From a virus, in the IMG/VR virus record IMGVR_UViG_3300042090_002943, positions 1 through 34,563 of that record: a stretch of 34,563 nt of DNA, one strand, 5' to 3'. This document shows, in pieces, positions 31,310-34,563 of this stretch. The translations under genes were made by a program, and so were the position numbers. The notes beneath the pieces are model-generated. The model was not told the origin of the DNA. It was given only the letters and a program-made list of their open reading frames with translations, and did no database searches. The stretch's first letter is position 1. Every line of letters begins with the position of its first letter.

Positions 31310-32055
31310 GTGATCGCCAGCGCATGATCGGATATAACCGGACGGTCAAACTCCGTTGGCTGGATGAGACGGTGGACCTGTTCCTGGCCGGTATGTCCGC
31401 CGCCGACATTTATGAGGCGCTGCGTGAGCGTTTGAAGGACGAGCTTTCCGTTGGGAGCACAGCCCAGCGCGGCAGTCGCGAGAAAACGATCACGATTCTA
31501 ATGAGGACCTGGGTGCGCGTGCCGCCGCCGTTGCGGGAGTTGCGCAAGGACGGCGTCCAACTCCTGCATGGAGTGCGCCGATCAGAGAGATTGCCGCTGC
31601 ACTGGGGTATGACGATGGCCGTCTATCCGTTCTGGCGGGTGGTAGCGGACGTGACGGGTCGGCTGTTCCGTTTACAGGGGACTGCCGCTTCAATGCAGGT
31701 TCAGCGGCGCGTCAAGGAGTTGCTCGGTGAGAGGGAAGCGGTCGCAAGATCGGCAAGGTACGTTCTACGGGCTTTCGCGGATTGGGGCGTGATCGTCGAT
31801 GCCGCACGAAGGGGCGAGTATTCTCCCTCAGCTTCCTTCCCGGTTATGAACCCTAAGGTGGCAGCTTGGCTCTTGGAAACTGCGGTCACTTCTGCTCCGG
31901 ATGGCGTCACGGACTTCCACAGCCTCGTAAATGGCCCATGCCTCTTTCCCTTCCAGATCGGCAGGATGGCCCCGGAGCTTCTCGCGGCGTCCGGCCGCCT
32001 GGAAGTTGTCCGGCACGGCTTAGAAGAGACCATCGTGCGCGTCCGCAAGGGTTAG
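31306..32055 (+). CDS. BrxA-like protein (last gene of a BREX-3-like set)
   Basis: TTG at 31306 lies 7 bases after a strong AGGAGG and overlaps the PglZ stop (TTGA). The ATG at 31324 is too far from that site. The 249-residue product is helical and probably cytoplasmic: DLFLAGMSAADIYEAL near 20-35, then a winged-helix-like middle and VARSARYVLRAFADWGVI near 147-164. In type 3 BREX the gene after pglZ is brxA; position and size fit, but I cannot confirm the family from motifs alone. Its role in BREX is unclear even in studied systems. Confidence 0.55.
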   Translation: MSDRQRMIGYNRTVKLRWLDETVDLFLAGMSAADIYEALRERLKDELSVGSTAQRGSREKTITILMRTWVRVPPPLRELRKDGVQLLHGVRRSERLPLHWGMTMAVYPFWRVVADVTGRLFRLQGTAASMQVQRRVKELLGEREAVARSARYVLRAFADWGVIVDAARRGEYSPSASFPVMNPKVAAWLLETAVTSAPDGVTDFHSLVNGPCLFPFQIGRMAPELLAASGRLEVVRHGLEETIVRVRKG

Positions 32056-32555
32056 ATGGCGCGCCGTGATGCACGCCCGCGAGCTGGCTGTACTTCCGAT
32101 ACGCGGGCCGGAGGCTTCCGCTCGTGAGTCTCCATCTCCCGCTTCATCTCTTCCATTGTTCGCCCGAGGTCGAAGAAGAATGCAAATGCGGTCTGGCCCG
32201 GCGTTCGCAGAACGCTCATTATCTTCTCAGGACTGGTCGCCACATAAACATCGGTCCCGGTGATTATCAGCCGGCACTCCGCGAGTGGATGGCTGGTTAG
32301 GCCCTTTCGAGTCCGCAGGAACTCCACGACTCGCCGGAGCTTTCGCGTCGAAACGCCCGCTTCCCGAAGCTCTCGAGCAACGCGGAGTGCAAGCAGGTCG
32401 GAGAACGAGTATTTGCGTTCACTGCCGGTTCCCTGAGCCTCCGCGATGCTCGGCGCGATGAACCTTGTCCGCGCCCAGTAGTCGATATTCCGGAAGGAGA
32501 CGCCTGTGATCCGAACGGCGTCGCCCGTTGAGAAGCTCTCGGTCGCCTTGGCCAT
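32052..32555 (-). CDS. MerR-type transcriptional regulator
   Basis: The 167-residue protein begins with a MerR-like winged helix: FSTGDAVRITGVSFRNIDYW at about 8-27 (HTH), and KYSFSDLLALRVARELRE at 48-65 (second helix pair). Then comes a helix (VSTRKLRRVVEFLR) that would dimerise. The C-terminal part (about 92-140) has an alpha/beta appearance (RLIITGTDVYVATSPEKI) and no metal-binding Cys. The start follows AAGGAAG. Its end overlaps the BrxA-like gene by 4 bases, tail to tail. It may regulate the PglZ genes or a lost partner. Confidence 0.8.
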   Translation of the reverse strand: MAKATESFSTGDAVRITGVSFRNIDYWARTRFIAPSIAEAQGTGSERKYSFSDLLALRVARELREAGVSTRKLRRVVEFLRTRKGLTSHPLAECRLIITGTDVYVATSPEKIMSVLRTPGQTAFAFFFDLGRTMEEMKREMETHERKPPARVSEVQPARGRASRRAI

Positions 32556-32640
32556 CAGCTTCCTTATAGCACAGTTCAGTGCATTGATCTTCGGGGTGGT
32601 AGTGTCCTAAAGCTGCGTTGATTGCAATTTGCGCTAAAAT

Positions 32641-32871
32641 CTAACGGCTGAGCCAAAACATTAGCGCACCGAGAGCGAAAACCGCGAGGATCGCCACGAG
32701 CACGGTGCCCAGGTTGGAGGAAGAGTCGCGATCTGAGGCCCAGACCGGCGGAAGCTGAGGCGCGGCTGGAAGCGGCTGCGCCGGATGCTTCTTCAGGTCC
32801 GTAGGCCCCCAGCTCTCATCGCCGACCTGGAGCCACTGCGGCGGGTCGCTGCGCTTGCCTTCGCCTTCCAT
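32641..32871 (-). CDS. Small tail-anchored membrane protein
   Basis: The 76-residue protein has a soluble N-terminus (MEGEGKRSDPPQWLQVGDES...), a Pro-rich linker and a C-terminal membrane helix (about 55-75, TVLVAILAVFALGALMFWL). No family is recognised. A longer frame upstream of 32871 has unlikely composition. It is the second minus-strand gene after the MerR regulator, but 85 bases lie between them. Confidence 0.55.
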   Translation of the reverse strand: MEGEGKRSDPPQWLQVGDESWGPTDLKKHPAQPLPAAPQLPPVWASDRDSSSNLGTVLVAILAVFALGALMFWLSR

Positions 32872-33111
32872 GGGCCTGATCGTAGCACGCCTCGCGCAGT
32901 GGCGCTCCATGCCGAGGATTAGCGACAGCTGACGGACTGCGCGGTGTACAGAGATCCGCACACAAAAGCCGATAATGGGGTTGCGAGTCCGCTCGGCTTC
33001 GGCTGCGTGGGATAGTGGCCTCGGTCGGTGCTTCAACACTGATCGGGTTTTTGTTTCACGAATCGAGTATGCGTCTACCCTTGCAGTTTTCAACGGAAAA
33101 ATGAAAATATC

Positions 33112-33140
33112 TTGAAAACTACATCCGCCTGATGTATTGT
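33112..33140 (+). promoter_or_regulatory. Possible sigma-70 promoter of the P63C gene
   Basis: TTGAAA (33112-33117), a 17-base spacer and TATTGT (33135-33140) form a good promoter pattern. Transcription would begin near 33147, where an in-frame GTG stands, so the mRNA could lack a leader. Confidence 0.45.
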
Positions 33141-34175
33141 GGAGGCGTGGATGAAAAACAGGTAAACGAGGCCGCCGCTGAACTAGGAAGGCGTGGCGGC
33201 CAGAAGACTGCTGAACGTGGCCCGGAGTATTACGCTGAGATCCAAGCGAGGCGCAAGGTGAAAGGCGGTGGCCGCCCAAGGAATCCGCCAAGGGCCGCAT
33301 ACGAGGGCGTCCTAAAGATCGGCGACAAAGAAATACCCTGCGCTGTGCTTGAGGACGGCACAAGGGTCCTCACCCAATGGGGCTTTTACCGAGCTATAGG
33401 GCGGTCTGGGCGCCCTGCGGGAGGGTGGGGGTCGGATATCGAAAAGGTGGCGCCTTTCTTGGCGTTAGACAACCTTAAGCCTTACGTTTCCAATGAATTA
33501 GCCGATTCGAAACCCATCATTTTTCGTGCCCCTCGCGGGGGGCAGGCGTACGGGTACCGGGCCGAGTTGCTACCTAAGGTCTGTGAGGTGTATCTGCGCG
33601 CCAGGGAAGATGGGGTACTTCTTAAAACGCAGCTAAAATTTGCACGGGCCTGCGAGATCCTTACCAGGGGCTTGGCCCATGTCGGCATCATCGCTCTCGT
33701 GGATGAGGCAACGGGGTACCAACAGGATCGCGCGCGCGATGAACTAAACCGAATTCTGGAGGCCTACATTTCAGCTGAGCTGCTCCCCTGGACTAAGCGT
33801 TTTCCGAATGAGTTTTTCAAGCAACTATACAGGCTCAACGGATGGAACTACATTGAAGGGAATCACAAACGACCTAGATACGTCGGAGGAATGATTAACA
33901 CACTCGTATATGAGCATCTCCCGCCCGGCGTTCTGCCGGAACTGAAGCGCGTCAATCCCCCGAATGACAGCGGCCGACGCAAACACACGCACCACCAGTT
34001 TCTAACGCCCCAGACCGGCCATCCCCACCTCGACAAGCAGATCATCGAAGTAACGGCCCTGATGCGCGTATCGGATGACAAGGAGACCTTCCGCAAGCTC
34101 TTCGGGAAGGCCTTCCCAAAGAGGCGCGCCCATGAAAATCAGCTAAGCCTAACTGGAATGGAGGAAGCCGAGTGA
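33132..34175 (+). CDS. P63C-domain protein
   Basis: The frame gives 347 residues from ATG 33132 or 342 from GTG 33147. The N-terminus has a basic AAELGRRGGQKTAERG stretch. The C-terminal P63C domain (about 190-330) is recognised by DEATGYQQDRARDELNRILEAY, then W-x-K-x-FPNEFFKQLYRLNGW near 228-245, VYEHLPPGVLPELK and HHQFLT. P63C proteins occur in phages and mobile elements; the function is unknown, though some carry Bro/KilA-type domains. GTG at 33147 is a likely start if the promoter at 33112-33140 is real, since that promoter would begin transcription after 33132. Confidence 0.75.
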   Translation: MYCGGVDEKQVNEAAAELGRRGGQKTAERGPEYYAEIQARRKVKGGGRPRNPPRAAYEGVLKIGDKEIPCAVLEDGTRVLTQWGFYRAIGRSGRPAGGWGSDIEKVAPFLALDNLKPYVSNELADSKPIIFRAPRGGQAYGYRAELLPKVCEVYLRAREDGVLLKTQLKFARACEILTRGLAHVGIIALVDEATGYQQDRARDELNRILEAYISAELLPWTKRFPNEFFKQLYRLNGWNYIEGNHKRPRYVGGMINTLVYEHLPPGVLPELKRVNPPNDSGRRKHTHHQFLTPQTGHPHLDKQIIEVTALMRVSDDKETFRKLFGKAFPKRRAHENQLSLTGMEEAE

Positions 34176-34563
34176 TCCGGTTGCGGCCTGCCCTTCCGAG
34201 GCCCGCCACCAGGATCAACGCACCTTTCGGAACAACTACCCTTCGCGTAGCACAGCTCACTGGACTCGACTACAATATATGATGGGCAGTTTTCTTAATC
34301 GATCCTGCGTTTAGGAGGAGGGGCTAGCAAAAAGAGCAGGGCCGCTTGGTATGCGGCCCCTACGATTTATTGCGGCTTCGTCGGGTCACGGTTTCTCAGG
34401 CCAAGGGACCCGGACGGAGCGAAGGGCTACCATGCAACCGACGCTCTCAGTGTTTTATACCACGACTAGCCTCAATACTCTTCACTTAACGACTACCCTG
34501 ATTCGGGAGGCGACGTTGAGATGTCGAGTTTTTAAAGGCTTGCGTGGCCGTAGATGGTAATTG
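34176..34563. other. Intergenic right end of the window
   Basis: Apart from a hairpin, no convincing gene is seen. GGAGGAGGGG near 34315 resembles a ribosome site but has no start codon at a suitable distance. A frame from 34351 to 34560 has unlikely composition. Confidence 0.4.
34339..34359. terminator. Hairpin GGGCCGC-loop-GCGGCCC, possible terminator
   Basis: A perfect 7-bp GC-rich stem with a 7-base loop lies after the P63C gene. On the minus strand it is followed by CTCTTTTT, so it fits best as a terminator for transcription entering from the right; on the plus strand the T-tract is weak. Confidence 0.5.

Noticed and set aside
32569-32582. Near-palindrome GCACAGTTCAGTGC upstream of the MerR gene
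   Set aside because: Two mismatches and only 14 bases; a MerR operator is possible but the evidence is too weak to list.
34351-34560. Plus-strand frame of 69 codons at the right end
   Set aside because: Starts inside a hairpin, lacks a ribosome site and has chance-like composition.

Overview
The window looks like part of a GC-rich bacterial chromosome carrying a long run of temperate tailed-phage genes. The host is probably an acidobacterium of the Solibacter/Bryobacter kind. That is an inference, based on a PadR regulator coupled to a small permease-prefix-like membrane protein, a secreted TPR protein and the overall codon style; nothing in the window proves it.

Left flank and accessory zone (1-7190). 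A minus-strand secreted TPR protein runs off the left edge. It is followed by tRNA-Glu(CTC), a usual kind of phage attachment site, although no integrase and no second copy of the tRNA 3' end are visible. Beyond the tRNA lie two defence-like genes, a GmrSD-type DUF262/HNH protein (1918-4476) and a phospholipase-D-fold protein (4595-5896). Two small phage-like genes follow, then a set of GGTTAAGT direct repeats directly before the terminase gene.

Head, packaging and tail module (7192-28604). The order is that of a lambda-like or Mu-head siphovirus. It starts with a GpA-type terminase carrying its own N-terminal HTH, a zinc-ribbon protein, a lone ParB-like domain and a ParB-DNA methyltransferase. 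A host-like PadR/membrane pair and an inverted DUF3489 gene interrupt it. Then come gpW, three small proteins, the portal, a bacterioferritin-like protein, a prohead protease/scaffold/major capsid fusion with an internal start, a DUF2190 decoration protein, head-tail joining and tail completion proteins, the tail tube, a tRNA-Met(CAT), a tail chaperone-like protein, a zinc-ribbon protein, a cargo stretch with genes on both strands, a morphogenesis-type protein and the tape measure. Many neighbours overlap by 1-11 bases, which indicates one co-translated late operon.

Junction and right side (28605-34563). No tail-tip, lysis, integrase or replication genes follow the tape measure. Instead there is the C-terminal remnant of a SNF2-type helicase, then a complete PglZ phosphatase-superfamily gene and a BrxA-like gene, which is the order of the last three genes of a type 3 BREX system. 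A convergent MerR-type regulator, a small membrane protein and a P63C-domain protein follow. The best reading is a phage genome joined to, or cut off by, a partial BREX locus, so the prophage is probably defective unless the missing genes lie elsewhere. The most unusual items are the ferritin-fold gene between portal and capsid, the phage/BREX junction, the HTH-terminase beside helically phased repeats, and the tRNA in the tail operon.
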